Position numbers and translations under genes: made by a program
Origin: Kitasatospora sp. NA04385
GTDB lineage: Bacteria; Actinomycetota; Actinomycetes; Streptomycetales; Streptomycetaceae
NCBI RefSeq assembly: GCF_013364235.1
Contig: NZ_CP054919.1
Location: forward strand, 1,089,489-1,153,488
Length of the DNA: 64,000 bases
Reading direction: 5' to 3'
Shown here: positions 34,631-43,353 of the stretch, piece after piece
Layout: every line of letters starts with the position of its first letter
Numbering within the stretch: the stretch's first letter is position 1
The notes under the pieces: model-generated
Databases searched by the model: none
Told to the model about the DNA's origin: nothing
Seen by the model: the letters and a program-made list of their open reading frames with translations, nothing else

Positions 34631-35308
34631 ATGACGGCCGCCGATCCGCCGGCCGCGCTCGGCCCGTACTTCGCGGTGCGCTCCGGTCCGACCCCGCCGC
34701 CGGGCTTCCGTCCGCTGAGCGAACTGTACGCGGCGGAGGGGCCGTTGGCGGCGCGGGTCGCCGAGGTGGCGCGGGTGCTGGGGACGGACGAGCCGCGGGT
34801 GGCGGCGTCGACGGCGCACCTGGGGCTGGCGGCGCGGCTGTGGTCGGTGGCGCTGGGGACGGCGGTGCTGACCGGGCGGGTGCCGGAGCTGGGCGGGGCG
34901 TGGTTCGCGCTGCCGCCGCAGGGGCCGTTCGACCTGTGGGTGCCGTCGGGGGCCGGTCCGGCGGCCACCGCCGAGGTGCTGGAAGCAACCGTGCTGGACG
35001 GGCAGTTGGCGCCGCTGGCGGCGGCGGTGCGCACCGTCGTCCCGCTCGCGCCGGGGCTGCTGGCGGGCAACGCGGCGTCCGCGCTGGTGGGGGCGGCCCG
35101 GCAGCTGGGGTCGGTCCCGCAACTGCGGGGCGCGGCGGCGGCGCTGGCGAGGGAGTTGCTGGCCCGTCCGGCGCTGGCGGGCACGGGCACGGCGACCGCG
35201 CCCGGCGGGCCGTTGGCGTTCCGCCGGGCGTCGTGCTGCCTGTACTACCGGGTGCCCTCCGGCGGCCTGTGCGGCGACTGCGTGTTCACCCGGCCGCCGG
35301 GACGGTGA
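34631..35308 (+). CDS. FhuF-like (2Fe-2S)-binding protein
   Basis: A 225-residue protein with the C-terminal cluster motif of FhuF-type ferric-siderophore reductases: [19 protein letters not shown] (about residues 200-218), which has four Cys in the CC-x10-C-x2-C pattern. The middle (85-100, [20 protein letters not shown]) is the usual IucA/IucC-FhuF helical core. Such proteins reduce ferric siderophores in the cytoplasm to release iron. The ATG at 34631 lies close to a -10 box at 34580. No siderophore cluster is adjacent; the metal-receptor-like gene 1 kb away may be related. Confidence 0.85.
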   Translation: MTAADPPAALGPYFAVRSGPTPPPGFRPLSELYAAEGPLAARVAEVARVLGTDEPRVAASTAHLGLAARLWSVALGTAVLTGRVPELGGAWFALPPQGPFDLWVPSGAGPAATAEVLEATVLDGQLAPLAAAVRTVVPLAPGLLAGNAASALVGAARQLGSVPQLRGAAAALARELLARPALAGTGTATAPGGPLAFRRASCCLYYRVPSGGLCGDCVFTRPPGR

Positions 35309-35580
35309 TCGGCGGCGACCCGGACGGTGATCGACGGCGGGCGGGCGGCGAGGTGTCGGCCCGGACGGCTCCGTGCTCGACGGCGGGGGAGGACGGCGGG
35401 GACGACGTACGGGCCGATCGCGGCCGGGGTGAGGTCGATCAGCCGCTTGCCGAGCGGCAGCAGCCGGTCCGCGTCGTGCCGGTGGGCCCCGGCGGACCGC
35501 CCCGGAACCGCTCCGCACCGCGCGGCCGTCCCAACGGGAAGCACCGGCGCACCCGCCGGGCCGGGCACCCGAGGAGACCC

Positions 35581-36078
35581 ATGCGCACCGCAGGCCGAGC
35601 ACCCCTCCTGGCCGGATCGGCCCTCGCCCCGGTCCTCGTCCTCGCCCTGGCCCTCGCCGCGACGGCCTGCACGGCGGACCCGCCGAAGCAGCAGCCCGTC
35701 GAAGTCCGCACCGACACCGCCTCGTTGGCCAAGTGCGTCACCCTGCCGGGCCGCGCCGACAGCGTCCACTGGACGTACCGCGCGCTCGGCGCCACCGACT
35801 CCCGCGTGCCCGGCCCCACCGACCACGCCCTGGACGGCATCGCCCGCCTGGCCGACGGCGAGGCGGCCCGCCTGCACGGCAGCGGCACCTGGACGCCCGC
35901 CGACGCCTCCCACCTTCCGCCCGCCGAACTGACCGCCCTGCTCGACCACCCCGTCGGCAGCTGGCTGCGCACCGAGGCCCTGGACGACGAATCCTCCTCC
36001 AGCGAGCCGCACTTCCTGCTGGACCCCGGCACGGGCACCCTCTACTTCTGGGCGATCAACCCGCACTGCGCGGACTGA
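35581..36078 (+). CDS. Putative lipoprotein
   Basis: A 165-residue protein with a lipoprotein signal peptide: basic start, hydrophobic core [10 protein letters not shown] with the lipid-carrying Cys near residue 30. The mature part contains two further Cys (AKCVTLP and NPHCAD at the very end), likely a disulfide, and the line [10 protein letters not shown]. The ATG at 35581 has GAGGAGA upstream. I do not recognise a family. It would be a substrate of the Lnt enzyme encoded in this window. Confidence 0.75.
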   Translation: MRTAGRAPLLAGSALAPVLVLALALAATACTADPPKQQPVEVRTDTASLAKCVTLPGRADSVHWTYRALGATDSRVPGPTDHALDGIARLADGEAARLHGSGTWTPADASHLPPAELTALLDHPVGSWLRTEALDDESSSSEPHFLLDPGTGTLYFWAINPHCAD

Positions 36079-36270
36079 CGGCGGTAAGCACCGCGAAAGC
36101 CGCGTGCCGACAGGCCCGGCACCGGGGCGACTTGGCGCCACCGGCGGCACAGACCGGCATCGCACAGGCGGCCGAACGGATCCGCCGCCTCGTGGCGGTC
36201 TGCGGCGAAACCCCCTCCGCACGGCCGCAATCGGGCCCGGCACCACGTCCGGTGTCGGGCCCCGCCCGTC

Positions 36271-37044
36271 TCATCGCGTGGGCAACCCCGCCCCGAGGAC
36301 GGTCGGGGCCTCGGCCAGGGACGGGCCGTACCAGGTGAGGTGGCGGCCGGAGAGGAGGGCGGGCGGGAGGGTGGGGAAGGCTTCGGGGCCGTCGGTGGCG
36401 GTGAAGCGGTAGGGCTCGTCCGGGAGGAGGAGCAACTCGGCGTCCAGGGCGTGGAGTTCGGGGAGGGTGAGACGGGGGTAGCGGTCGGGGTGGTCGGCCG
36501 GGAGGAGGGTGACTCCGAGGCGGCGCAGGAGGTCGGCGGCGAAGGTGTCCTGGCCGAGGACCATCCAGGGGCGGCGCCAGATCGGGGCGATCGCGCGGAC
36601 GGCGGGGGTCGGCGGCGGGAAGTCCCAGGCCCGGCGGGCGGCCGACAGCCAGGCGGGGCACGGGAGTTGCAGGGCCTCGGTGAGCAGGCGGTGCAGGGAG
36701 TGGAGGGCCTGGTCGAGGTCGCGGATCCGGGTGGTCCAGACGGGGACGCCCGCGGCGCGCAGCGCGGCCAGGTCGGGGGCCCGGTTCTCCTCCTCGTTGG
36801 CGATGACCAGGTCGGGTCGCAGGGCGCGGATCGCCTGCACCGCAGGGTTCTTGGTGCCGCCGATCCGGAGGACGTCGAGCCCGGCGGGGTGGGTGCACCA
36901 GTCGGTGGCGCCGACCAGCAGGCCGGGGGCGGTGACGGCGACGGCCTCGGTGAGGGAGGGCACCAGGGAGACCACCCGCCGCACGGCGGGCGGCAGGCGT
37001 ACGGCGTTGCCCTCGTCGTCGGTCAGGTGCCGGGTCTCGTCCAT
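36271..37044 (-). CDS. Helical-backbone metal receptor-like protein (BtuF fold), no signal peptide
   Basis: A 257-residue protein resembling periplasmic binding proteins for cobalamin or iron chelates. VVSLVPSLTEAVAV and GATDWCTHPAGLDVLRIGGT with ALRPDLVIANEEENR are the familiar BtuF-type lines. It has no signal peptide or lipobox, so it would be cytoplasmic, which is odd for the fold, and no ABC permease is adjacent. Stand-alone members of this kind occur in actinomycetes; some may act in metal or cofactor handling inside the cell. The ATG at 37044 has TAGCGT seven bases upstream, suggesting a leaderless mRNA. Confidence 0.78.
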   Translation of the reverse strand: MDETRHLTDDEGNAVRLPPAVRRVVSLVPSLTEAVAVTAPGLLVGATDWCTHPAGLDVLRIGGTKNPAVQAIRALRPDLVIANEEENRAPDLAALRAAGVPVWTTRIRDLDQALHSLHRLLTEALQLPCPAWLSAARRAWDFPPPTPAVRAIAPIWRRPWMVLGQDTFAADLLRRLGVTLLPADHPDRYPRLTLPELHALDAELLLLPDEPYRFTATDGPEAFPTLPPALLSGRHLTWYGPSLAEAPTVLGAGLPTR

Positions 37045-37057
37045 GCCGCACACGCTA

Positions 37058-37092
37058 ACAGCGGCCGACGGCCCGGGGCCGCCGACCGCTGT
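37058..37092 (-). terminator. Hairpin after the amylase gene
   Basis: ACAGCGGCCGACGGC pairs with GCCGCCGACCGCTGT over 15 positions with two mismatches that form wobble pairs, 20 nt beyond the amylase stop. It also lies just upstream of the metal-receptor-like gene on the same strand, so it insulates that gene. Confidence 0.6.
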
Positions 37093-37112
37093 CGACGCGT
37101 GCTGACGGTGCG

Positions 37113-40100
37113 TTACTTCAGGTACGGGCCGTCGGTGCCGATCTTGCCCGGGGCGGCGTTCTTGCCGCCCAGGTCGAGGACGTAGACCCGCAGGTTGCCC
37201 TTGCCGGGGGCGGCGACGGACAGGGTGCCGTTGGTGACGGTGCGGACGTCGCCGGAGACGGCGTCCTTGTAGGTGCCGTTGGGAACGCCGGTGAAGGTGG
37301 CGGCGTCCGTGACGGTGACCAGGGCGAAGGAGTCGACGCCGCTGGTGGCGTCGGTGTAGCGGCGCTTGAAGGACATGCCGCCGCTGACGCCCTCGGTGGA
37401 GTACTGGCCCATCTGCAGGGCGGGGATCGCCCGGCGGATCTGGTTGAGCCGCTGCACCTGCTTGACCAGCGGCTGCTGGAGCGTGGTGGCGACGGCGCCG
37501 TCCGCCGAGGAGACCACCGAGAAGTCACTGGCCGTCACGTTCCCGGCGATCTTGTCGCCGTAGTAGGCGCGGCCGGTGGTGGCGAGCGGGCAGGACGGGC
37601 CGCAGTCGATCTGCTTCCCGGCCTGGAACTCGATCTCGGAGCCGTAGTACAGGGTGGGGATGCCGCGGAAGGTCCACATCAGGGCCATGTTCTCGGCCCA
37701 GGCGTCGGTGCCGCCGGTGTAGCGGACGCTGGACTTGTTGGGCCCGTAGTCGTGGCTGTCCACGTACACCACGTTGTAGGTGGCGTCGTTGGTGGAGTCG
37801 TCGGAGTCCTTGCCGTTGCCGAAGGCGTTGTGCGCGTCACCGAAGTTCATGTGCATCCGCATGTCGATGATGTTCATGCCGGAGAACTTCGAGTGGTCGG
37901 GCGCGTGGTAGGTGTTGCCGTCCAGGAAGGCGTTGGTGGACGTCGGCTGGTTGCCGGTGCCCAGCTGCTCCTCGTAGTTGTACTGGTCGAGGGCGGCCTG
38001 CACGTCGTCGGCGGTGTAGTCCTTGCGCTCCTTCCAGGTGTAGAACTGCGCGGAGTGGTTGACCGAGCCGCGGTTCCACTTGTCGTTGACGAACGCGGCG
38101 ACCTCGCCGAAGACGAAGAAGTTCTGCGCCTTGGCCGGCCCCCAGTCCTGGGTGACGCGCTGCTGGATGGCGGGCAGGAAGCGCCGGTTCCAGGTGACGC
38201 GCGGGACGTGCACGGCGGTGTCGACCCGGAAGCCGTCCACGCCCATGTCGATGTACTTGTCGTACGCGCCGATCAGGTAGTTCTGCACCTCGGCGTTCTC
38301 GGTGTTGAAGTCGGCCAGGTCGTCGGCCAGCCAGCAGGAGCGGGAGTCCTCGCCCTCCCAGTTCCCGATCCAGCACTGGTGGTAGTACTTCGACGGGAAC
38401 ATGCCCGACGTCGGGCTGGGCCACTGGCAGTTGTAGATGGTGTAGCCCTCGGGGCTCTTGTACTGGGTCGGGTTGCCCCAGCCGACGCAGGTCTGGCCGG
38501 CGGGCTGGGTGGTCGACCACAGGTCGCCGTTGTAGTACGACTTGCCGCTCTTCGGCTCGACGGTCAGGCCGTCGTACTCGAAGCCGGGCTGCTTCTCGTC
38601 GTAGTACCAGGACCACTGGGAGTCCCGGACGCCGTACACGGTGGGCACGTACAGGCCCTTGGCGCCCCAGCGGGAGCTGTGGTTGTAGACCACGTCCTGG
38701 TAGATCTTGATGCCCTTGGCGTGGGCGGCGTTGATCAGGTCCTGGTAGGAGGCGCCGGCCGACTCCAGCCGCGGGTCGACCTTGTAGAAGTCGTAGCCGT
38801 GGTAGCCGTGGTAGTCGTAGTCGGAGCGGTTGAGGACCACCGGGGTGATCCAGACCGCCGAGAAGCCCAGGCCCTTGATGTAGTCGAGCTTCTGCACCAG
38901 GCCCTTGAAGTCGCCGCGGAACATCGGGTCGTTGTTGGCCGCGTTGCCGGACTTCACGTCCTGGTTGCCGCCCCGGTCGTTGGAGGTGTCGCCGTCGTAG
39001 AACCGGGCGGTGAGGACGAAGTAGATCGGGTCCTTGCGCGGGTCGGTGCCGATCATCTCGCCGGGCTTGGCGGCCGGCGGGGCGTCACCGGTGGTGGCGA
39101 CCGCGGCGGCGGAGGCGGCGGAGACGTTCCCGGCCGCGTCCAGCGCCTTCACGGTGTAGGTGTAGACGGTGCGCGCCTCCAGGCCGCTGTCCGAGTACAC
39201 GGTCGAGCCGACGTTGATCACCGAGGTGCCCTTGGTGCCGCCGCTGCGGGTGACCTGGTAACCCGTCACCCCGGTGTCGTCGGTGGACGGCTCCCAGGTC
39301 AGCACAACGGACGTGTCGGTGGCGGAGGCGTTCACCGCGGTCGGCGCGCTGGGCGCGGTGGTGTCGGGGACGACGGCCGCGCACGGGTCGGCGGCGCCCC
39401 CGGTGACCTTGCCGTTCTGCACGGTGCTGACGCCCGCCGGGACGACGTAGTTGGCGCCGTTGTTGTTGTCCCAGGTGCCGTTGCCGTTGTTGAACGTCGC
39501 CGCCATGGTGGCCGCGGAACCCAGGTCGACGGTGCGCTTGTACCAGCCGGGGCAGGCGGACTCCATGCCGATGCCGGGCACCGCCGTCCACGACCCGCCC
39601 GCCGGGGCGTAGTGCAGGTTGACGATGCTCCAGCCGACCACCGCGGTCGAGTAGAACACGGTGGCGCTCTTCCCGGCCGGGGTGCTGCTGCTCGCGGACG
39701 GCGACGGACTGGCGGAGGCACTGGCGCTGGCGCTGGGGCTGGGGCTGGGGCTGGCCGACGCGCTCGGACTCGGACTCGGCGTGGTGGTGGTGCACGGCGC
39801 GGTGCTGCCGATGACGCCGTCCTTGACCGTCACCACGCCCGTGCCGAGGGCGTAGTTCTTGCCGCCGTTGTTGTCCCAGGTGCCGGAGCCGTTGTTGAAG
39901 GTGGCGGCGAGTCCGGTCGCGGTGCCCAGGTCGACGGTCTTCTTGACCCAGTCGGTGCAGGCCGCCTCCATCGCGACCCCGGGCACGGTGGTCCAGGTGC
40001 CACCGTTGGGGGCGTAGTGCAGGTCGTAGGCCGACCAGTTGCGGGTCTTGGTGTAGTAGTAGACGGTCGTGCTCGCGCCGTTCGCGGACGGGCTCGGGCT

Positions 40101-40562
40101 CGAACTCGGGCTGGTGGTACCGCCGTTGTCGGTGCCGCACGGGTCGCTGTGGGCGATCACGCCGTCCTTGACCACCACGGTGCCGGTGCCGAGGGCGTAG
40201 TTCTTGCCGCCGTTGTTGTCCCAGGTGCCGGAGCCGTTGTTGAACGTCGCCTGGAGACCGGTCGCGGTGCCCAGGTCGACGGTCTTCTTGACCCAGTCGG
40301 TGCAGGCCGCCTCCATCGCGACCCCGGGCACGGTGGTCCAGCTGCCGCCGTCCGGGGCCCAGTGCAGGTCATAGGCCGACCAGTTGCGGGTCTTGGTGTA
40401 GTAGAAGACGGTGGCCGTGTTGCTGCCGCTCGCCGTGGTGTCGGTCGCCGCGCTGGCGGTGGCGCCGAGTTGGGCGGTGGACAGCAGACCGGCGGTGAGT
40501 GCCGCCGCCGCTGTCAGCACGACGGCGATGGGGCGCCGTCCGTGCCGTGCTCGTCTGGTCAA
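37113..40562 (-). CDS. Secreted alpha-amylase/pullulanase-like GH13 enzyme with three CBM25 modules
   Basis: A 1149-residue extracellular starch-degrading enzyme. Order: signal peptide (1-38, ending GATASA), CBM25 starch-binding modules at about 50-135, 165-250 and 299-385, Ser/Pro linkers, a fibronectin III domain (about 405-495) and a GH13 catalytic domain (505 onward). GH13 residues are the nucleophile Asp in DMGVDGFRVDTAVH, the acid/base Glu in FFVFGEVAAF and the Asp of YVDSHDYG. The start is TTG at 40562, after GAGGGA; no ATG or GTG fits the signal peptide. The first two CBM25 copies are near-identical in DNA. The promoter carries a MalR-type operator, so maltose or malto-oligosaccharides should induce it. 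Whether it cuts alpha-1,4 or alpha-1,6 bonds is not decided by eye. Confidence 0.92.
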   Translation of the reverse strand: MTRRARHGRRPIAVVLTAAAALTAGLLSTAQLGATASAATDTTASGSNTATVFYYTKTRNWSAYDLHWAPDGGSWTTVPGVAMEAACTDWVKKTVDLGTATGLQATFNNGSGTWDNNGGKNYALGTGTVVVKDGVIAHSDPCGTDNGGTTSPSSSPSPSANGASTTVYYYTKTRNWSAYDLHYAPNGGTWTTVPGVAMEAACTDWVKKTVDLGTATGLAATFNNGSGTWDNNGGKNYALGTGVVTVKDGVIGSTAPCTTTTPSPSPSASASPSPSPSASASASASPSPSASSSTPAGKSATVFYSTAVVGWSIVNLHYAPAGGSWTAVPGIGMESACPGWYKRTVDLGSAATMAATFNNGNGTWDNNNGANYVVPAGVSTVQNGKVTGGAADPCAAVVPDTTAPSAPTAVNASATDTSVVLTWEPSTDDTGVTGYQVTRSGGTKGTSVINVGSTVYSDSGLEARTVYTYTVKALDAAGNVSAASAAAVATTGDAPPAAKPGEMIGTDPRKDPIYFVLTARFYDGDTSNDRGGNQDVKSGNAANNDPMFRGDFKGLVQKLDYIKGLGFSAVWITPVVLNRSDYDYHGYHGYDFYKVDPRLESAGASYQDLINAAHAKGIKIYQDVVYNHSSRWGAKGLYVPTVYGVRDSQWSWYYDEKQPGFEYDGLTVEPKSGKSYYNGDLWSTTQPAGQTCVGWGNPTQYKSPEGYTIYNCQWPSPTSGMFPSKYYHQCWIGNWEGEDSRSCWLADDLADFNTENAEVQNYLIGAYDKYIDMGVDGFRVDTAVHVPRVTWNRRFLPAIQQRVTQDWGPAKAQNFFVFGEVAAFVNDKWNRGSVNHSAQFYTWKERKDYTADDVQAALDQYNYEEQLGTGNQPTSTNAFLDGNTYHAPDHSKFSGMNIIDMRMHMNFGDAHNAFGNGKDSDDSTNDATYNVVYVDSHDYGPNKSSVRYTGGTDAWAENMALMWTFRGIPTLYYGSEIEFQAGKQIDCGPSCPLATTGRAYYGDKIAGNVTASDFSVVSSADGAVATTLQQPLVKQVQRLNQIRRAIPALQMGQYSTEGVSGGMSFKRRYTDATSGVDSFALVTVTDAATFTGVPNGTYKDAVSGDVRTVTNGTLSVAAPGKGNLRVYVLDLGGKNAAPGKIGTDGPYLK
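39841..40409 (-). repeat. 345-bp internal duplication (CBM25 modules 1 and 2)
   Basis: The segments 39841-40064 and 40186-40409 are almost identical at a fixed offset of 345 bp (115 codons). Long runs match without change, including synonymous positions, so the duplication is recent or kept even by gene conversion. The third module is clearly more diverged. Confidence 0.9.
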
Positions 40563-40633
40563 GGGGAGTGTCCCTCGGTACGGGGCCGCGGGCGGTGGGG
40601 AACTGCCTCGCGGCAGGGGGTGGGTGGGGTGAT

Positions 40634-40653
40634 CTTGCGCAAGAACCTGCAAG
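40634..40653. promoter_or_regulatory. MalR/Reg1-type amylase operator
   Basis: On the minus strand CTTGCAGGTTCTTGCGCAAG: two CTTGC direct repeats 10 bp apart, the second within the perfect palindrome CTTGCGCAAG. It resembles the operators of the LacI-type maltose repressor at streptomycete amylase genes. It lies just downstream of the predicted transcription start, a blocking position. Confidence 0.7.
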
Positions 40654-40663
40654 AGCTTCCAGG

Positions 40664-40692
40664 AGGTTACTGAGGCATGACCGGCCTGTAAA
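40664..40692 (-). promoter_or_regulatory. Promoter of the amylase gene
   Basis: On the minus strand TTTACA (40692-40687), a 17-nt spacer and TAACCT (40669-40664). The spacing is ideal and the operator follows immediately downstream, with the TTG start about 100 bp further on. Confidence 0.6.
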
Positions 40693-40797
40693 GACTCCTG
40701 AACGTCACCCGTGGACGGACATTGCGCCATGAATCCGCCCCACTCGAAGAAAAAACTTTCCGCAACCACCAGGCGGGGAAAGGAAGCTGTCGCCCCC

Positions 40798-42030
40798 TCA
40801 GGCGGCCCGGGCGAACCCGGCCAGCACCGCCGTCCCGCCCGCCCCCGCCGTCAGCAGCGCGCAGGCCAGCAGGGCCGCCGGGGTGCCGGACGCGGCGGCG
40901 AGGGCGCCCCAGGCCGGGTTCGCCAGGGCCAGGGCCGCGCTCTGCACCAGCGTCAACAGCGCCTGGACCCGGGCCGGGTGGGACGCCGGGGCACCGGCCA
41001 GGACGACCGGGCCCAGGTGGACGGCGAAGACGCTGGAACCGGCCCCCACCAGGACGGCCGCCACGGCCGCGAGGGCCGGGGTGGGCGCGGCGGCGAGGGC
41101 GGCCGTACCGAGGGCTGCGGCGAGCAGGCCGAGCCCGGCACCGCGGGCGGGACGGCGCAGCGTGCCGCGACGAGCGGCGACCAGGGCGGCGACCAGCATG
41201 CCGAGCGCCTGCCCGGCGGCCGACAGCCCGGCCGCACCCGCCGACCACCCGCGTTCGCGCGCCAGCAGCGGACCGAGCAGCGCGACCACCGGCAGCACCC
41301 CGGCCGCCGCGACCCCGGCCAGCAGCAGGGCGGAACGCAGCACCCGGTCCCGCCGGGCCACCCGCACCCCGTCGGCCATCTCGGCGAACAGCCCGCTGCG
41401 CCCGGAGCCCCCGGCGGGACGGCCGGGCCCGGAGACCCCGGCCGGGCGGATCCGGAGCGTCACGGCCAGCACGGCGGCGAAGGTCGCCGCGTCGGCCAGT
41501 GCGGTGCCCGCCGGGCCGACCGTGGCGACCAGCAGTGCGCCCAGCGGGGCGCCGAGCAGGACGGCGCTCTGGCCCCCGGCCTGGCGCAGGGCCAGGGCAC
41601 GGGGCAGTTGGGCGGGGGTGACCAGGAGCCGGGGCAGGGCGCCGGTCGCGGGGAGTTGGAAGGCGTCGACGGTGCCGATCAGCAGGGCGAAGCCGAGCAG
41701 CGTCCACGGGGTGCTGCCGACCGTCCGGTCGACGGCGGCCAGGGCGAGCACGACGGTGAGCATCGCGGCGTCCGCGAGCAGCGCGGTGCGCCGGGCGCCG
41801 TACCGGTCGGCGACGGTGCCGCCGAGCAGCAGCAGGAGGGTGCGCGGCACCGTGACGGCGGTCAGCACCAGCCCGGCGGTCGGCCCGCCGTGGCCCGCGG
41901 CGGTCCAGCCGAGGGCGGTGGCGAGGGCGGCGTCCCCGGCGGTGGAGACGCGGGTGCCGGCCAGCCACCACAGGTACGTCCGGGGCAGGGGGGCGGGGGT
42001 CTCGACGGGGGTGGCGGTGGTGGTTCCCAT
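40798..42030 (-). CDS. MFS transporter (drug-efflux type)
   Basis: A 410-residue major facilitator with about twelve membrane segments. The motif A equivalent GGTVADRYGARRTALLADA (about 72-90) lies between segments 2 and 3, with GTRVSTAGDAALATALGW in the first segment. It looks like the MFS_3 group of actinomycete efflux proteins. The ATG at 42030 has no ribosome site but has TACCGT eight bases upstream, so a leaderless mRNA is likely. Substrate unknown. It is divergent from the hemerythrin gene. Confidence 0.87.
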   Translation of the reverse strand: MGTTTATPVETPAPLPRTYLWWLAGTRVSTAGDAALATALGWTAAGHGGPTAGLVLTAVTVPRTLLLLLGGTVADRYGARRTALLADAAMLTVVLALAAVDRTVGSTPWTLLGFALLIGTVDAFQLPATGALPRLLVTPAQLPRALALRQAGGQSAVLLGAPLGALLVATVGPAGTALADAATFAAVLAVTLRIRPAGVSGPGRPAGGSGRSGLFAEMADGVRVARRDRVLRSALLLAGVAAAGVLPVVALLGPLLARERGWSAGAAGLSAAGQALGMLVAALVAARRGTLRRPARGAGLGLLAAALGTAALAAAPTPALAAVAAVLVGAGSSVFAVHLGPVVLAGAPASHPARVQALLTLVQSAALALANPAWGALAAASGTPAALLACALLTAGAGGTAVLAGFARAA

Positions 42031-42038
42031 GGCGGCCG

Positions 42039-42044
42039 ACGGTA
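42039..42044 (-). promoter_or_regulatory. -10 box of leaderless MFS gene
   Basis: TACCGT on the minus strand, eight bases ahead of the ATG at 42030. Confidence 0.45.
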
Positions 42045-42126
42045 GGAGTCTCGACCCGGTCGAGGGCAAGCGGGCGCTTCGGCGTGCCGCCGGGGCGGGG
42101 CGGGAGGGGGCGGAGAGACTGGCCGG

Positions 42127-42600
42127 ATGTGCCACTACTGCGGGTGCCGCGAGATCCCGCTGATCAAGGACTTCATCCGGGAGCACGAGGCGGCCACCGA
42201 CCTGACCGGCGAGATCGCCCGGCTGCTGGCGGCGGGCGACCTCGCCGCGGCGGGTGCGCTACTGCCGCCGCTGGTGGCCGAGTTGGCCGCGCACTGGCGG
42301 GGCGAGGAGGACGGGCTGTTCCGGGTGATGCGCGGGGACCCGGAGTTCGGCGCCTACATCGACGCCCTGGAGGCCGAGCACCGCGGGCTGGCGGAGCTGC
42401 TCGCCGCCACCGACCTCGCCTCGCCGACCGACCGGGCGGCGCTGCTGACGGCGTTCCGGGAGCTGCACGAGCACATCGCCAAGGAGGAGGACGGCCTGTT
42501 CCCGGCCTCACTGATCGCGCTGACCGCCGCCGACTGGAACGCCTCGATGGCGGCCTGGCAGAAGGCCCACCCGGACCGGCGGCCCGCCGGGGCCGGTTGA
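42127..42600 (+). CDS. Hemerythrin domain protein with N-terminal CxxCxC
   Basis: A 157-residue helical protein of the hemerythrin/HHE family. The di-iron ligands are spread over helices: FIREHEAATDL (His19-Glu20), LAAHWRGEEDGLF, ALEAEHRGLAELL and LHEHIAKEEDGLFPAS. Such proteins bind oxygen or protect against nitric oxide and other oxidants. The extreme N-terminus MCHYCGC adds a Cys-x2-Cys-x-Cys motif not part of the fold, which could be a second metal or redox site. ATG at 42127, with GGAGAGA 7-13 bases upstream. Confidence 0.9.
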   Translation: MCHYCGCREIPLIKDFIREHEAATDLTGEIARLLAAGDLAAAGALLPPLVAELAAHWRGEEDGLFRVMRGDPEFGAYIDALEAEHRGLAELLAATDLASPTDRAALLTAFRELHEHIAKEEDGLFPASLIALTAADWNASMAAWQKAHPDRRPAGAG

Positions 42601-42655
42601 GGCCGAGGCCCGGCCGGCGGGCGGGCGGGCAGGCAGGCAGGCCGGAGCCGTCGCC

Positions 42656-43288
42656 TCAGCCGAGGTAGAAGAAGACGGTGAGCCGGGGGTACCACTCCTC
42701 GTCCCGCTGGCGGCCCCAGCTGGAGTGCTCGATCTCCAGCAGCTCGGTCAGCCGCTCCAGTTCGGGGCGCAGGCCCGGGTCGACCCGGTCGAGCACGGCG
42801 CGGTAGGCGTCCGCGGCGGGCTTGGTCCGGGAGATCGGCAGGTGGCCGAGCGCGGGGTAGGAGTCGGTGGAGTGCGGCAGGACCGGGAACTCCTTCGGCG
42901 GGTCGCCGTACAGGTAGGCGCAGGGCAGCAGTTCGGCCGGGACGCCGGCGGCGGCCAGCTGTCCGTCCAGCGCCCGGTAGACGCTCTCCGGGCTGGAGTG
43001 GGTCGCCAGCGTGAGGACGTCCGACCCGCAGGAGGAGACCAGCAGGTGCAGGGCCCGCTGGTAGGAGTTGCCCGCGTACGGGACGGTGGAGTCGGCGCGC
43101 CCGGCGACCAGGTGCTCCAGCGCGTCGGGGACGGGCAGCGGGACGTCGCGCCCGGGGTGGTGGTCCCGGGCCTTGCTCCGGGCCTCGTCCAGGCAGGCGC
43201 GCTGGAAGTCCGTCAGGTCGTCGCCCGCGCCGAAGAGGGCGAGCACCTCTGCCCAGTCCCCCGTCGAGTGCTCGATGCTCGTGCTCAT
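42656..43288 (-). CDS. Conserved hypothetical protein (possibly DUF7691)
   Basis: A 210-residue soluble protein with no signal or membrane segment. Distinctive lines are PVPDALEHLVAGRADSTVPY, LLVSSCGSDVLTLATHSSPE, LPCAYLYGDPP and LGHLPISRTKPAADAYRAVL, ending RLTVFFYLG. I have a weak memory of this family as DUF7691 in streptomycetes. No catalytic motif stands out. ATG at 43288, preceded by GGCAGG. It is separated by 65 bp from the PucR-type regulator gene upstream on the same strand, so it may be downstream in the same transcript. Confidence 0.7.
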   Translation of the reverse strand: MSTSIEHSTGDWAEVLALFGAGDDLTDFQRACLDEARSKARDHHPGRDVPLPVPDALEHLVAGRADSTVPYAGNSYQRALHLLVSSCGSDVLTLATHSSPESVYRALDGQLAAAGVPAELLPCAYLYGDPPKEFPVLPHSTDSYPALGHLPISRTKPAADAYRAVLDRVDPGLRPELERLTELLEIEHSSWGRQRDEEWYPRLTVFFYLG

Positions 43289-43353
43289 GGACGGAATCCT
43301 GCCACCCGGCTCCGACCGCACCCGAACCGACCCCGGGCGGGGCCGGGCCGGTG

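Noticed and set aside
39650..39800. Short repeats resembling a CRISPR or minisatellite
   Set aside because: These encode the Ser/Pro/Ala linker of the amylase; units are irregular and have no spacers.
37752..40673. A 973-codon open frame antisense to the amylase
   Set aside because: It mirrors the amylase codons, including the CBM25 duplication, and has no recognisable domain or ribosome site.
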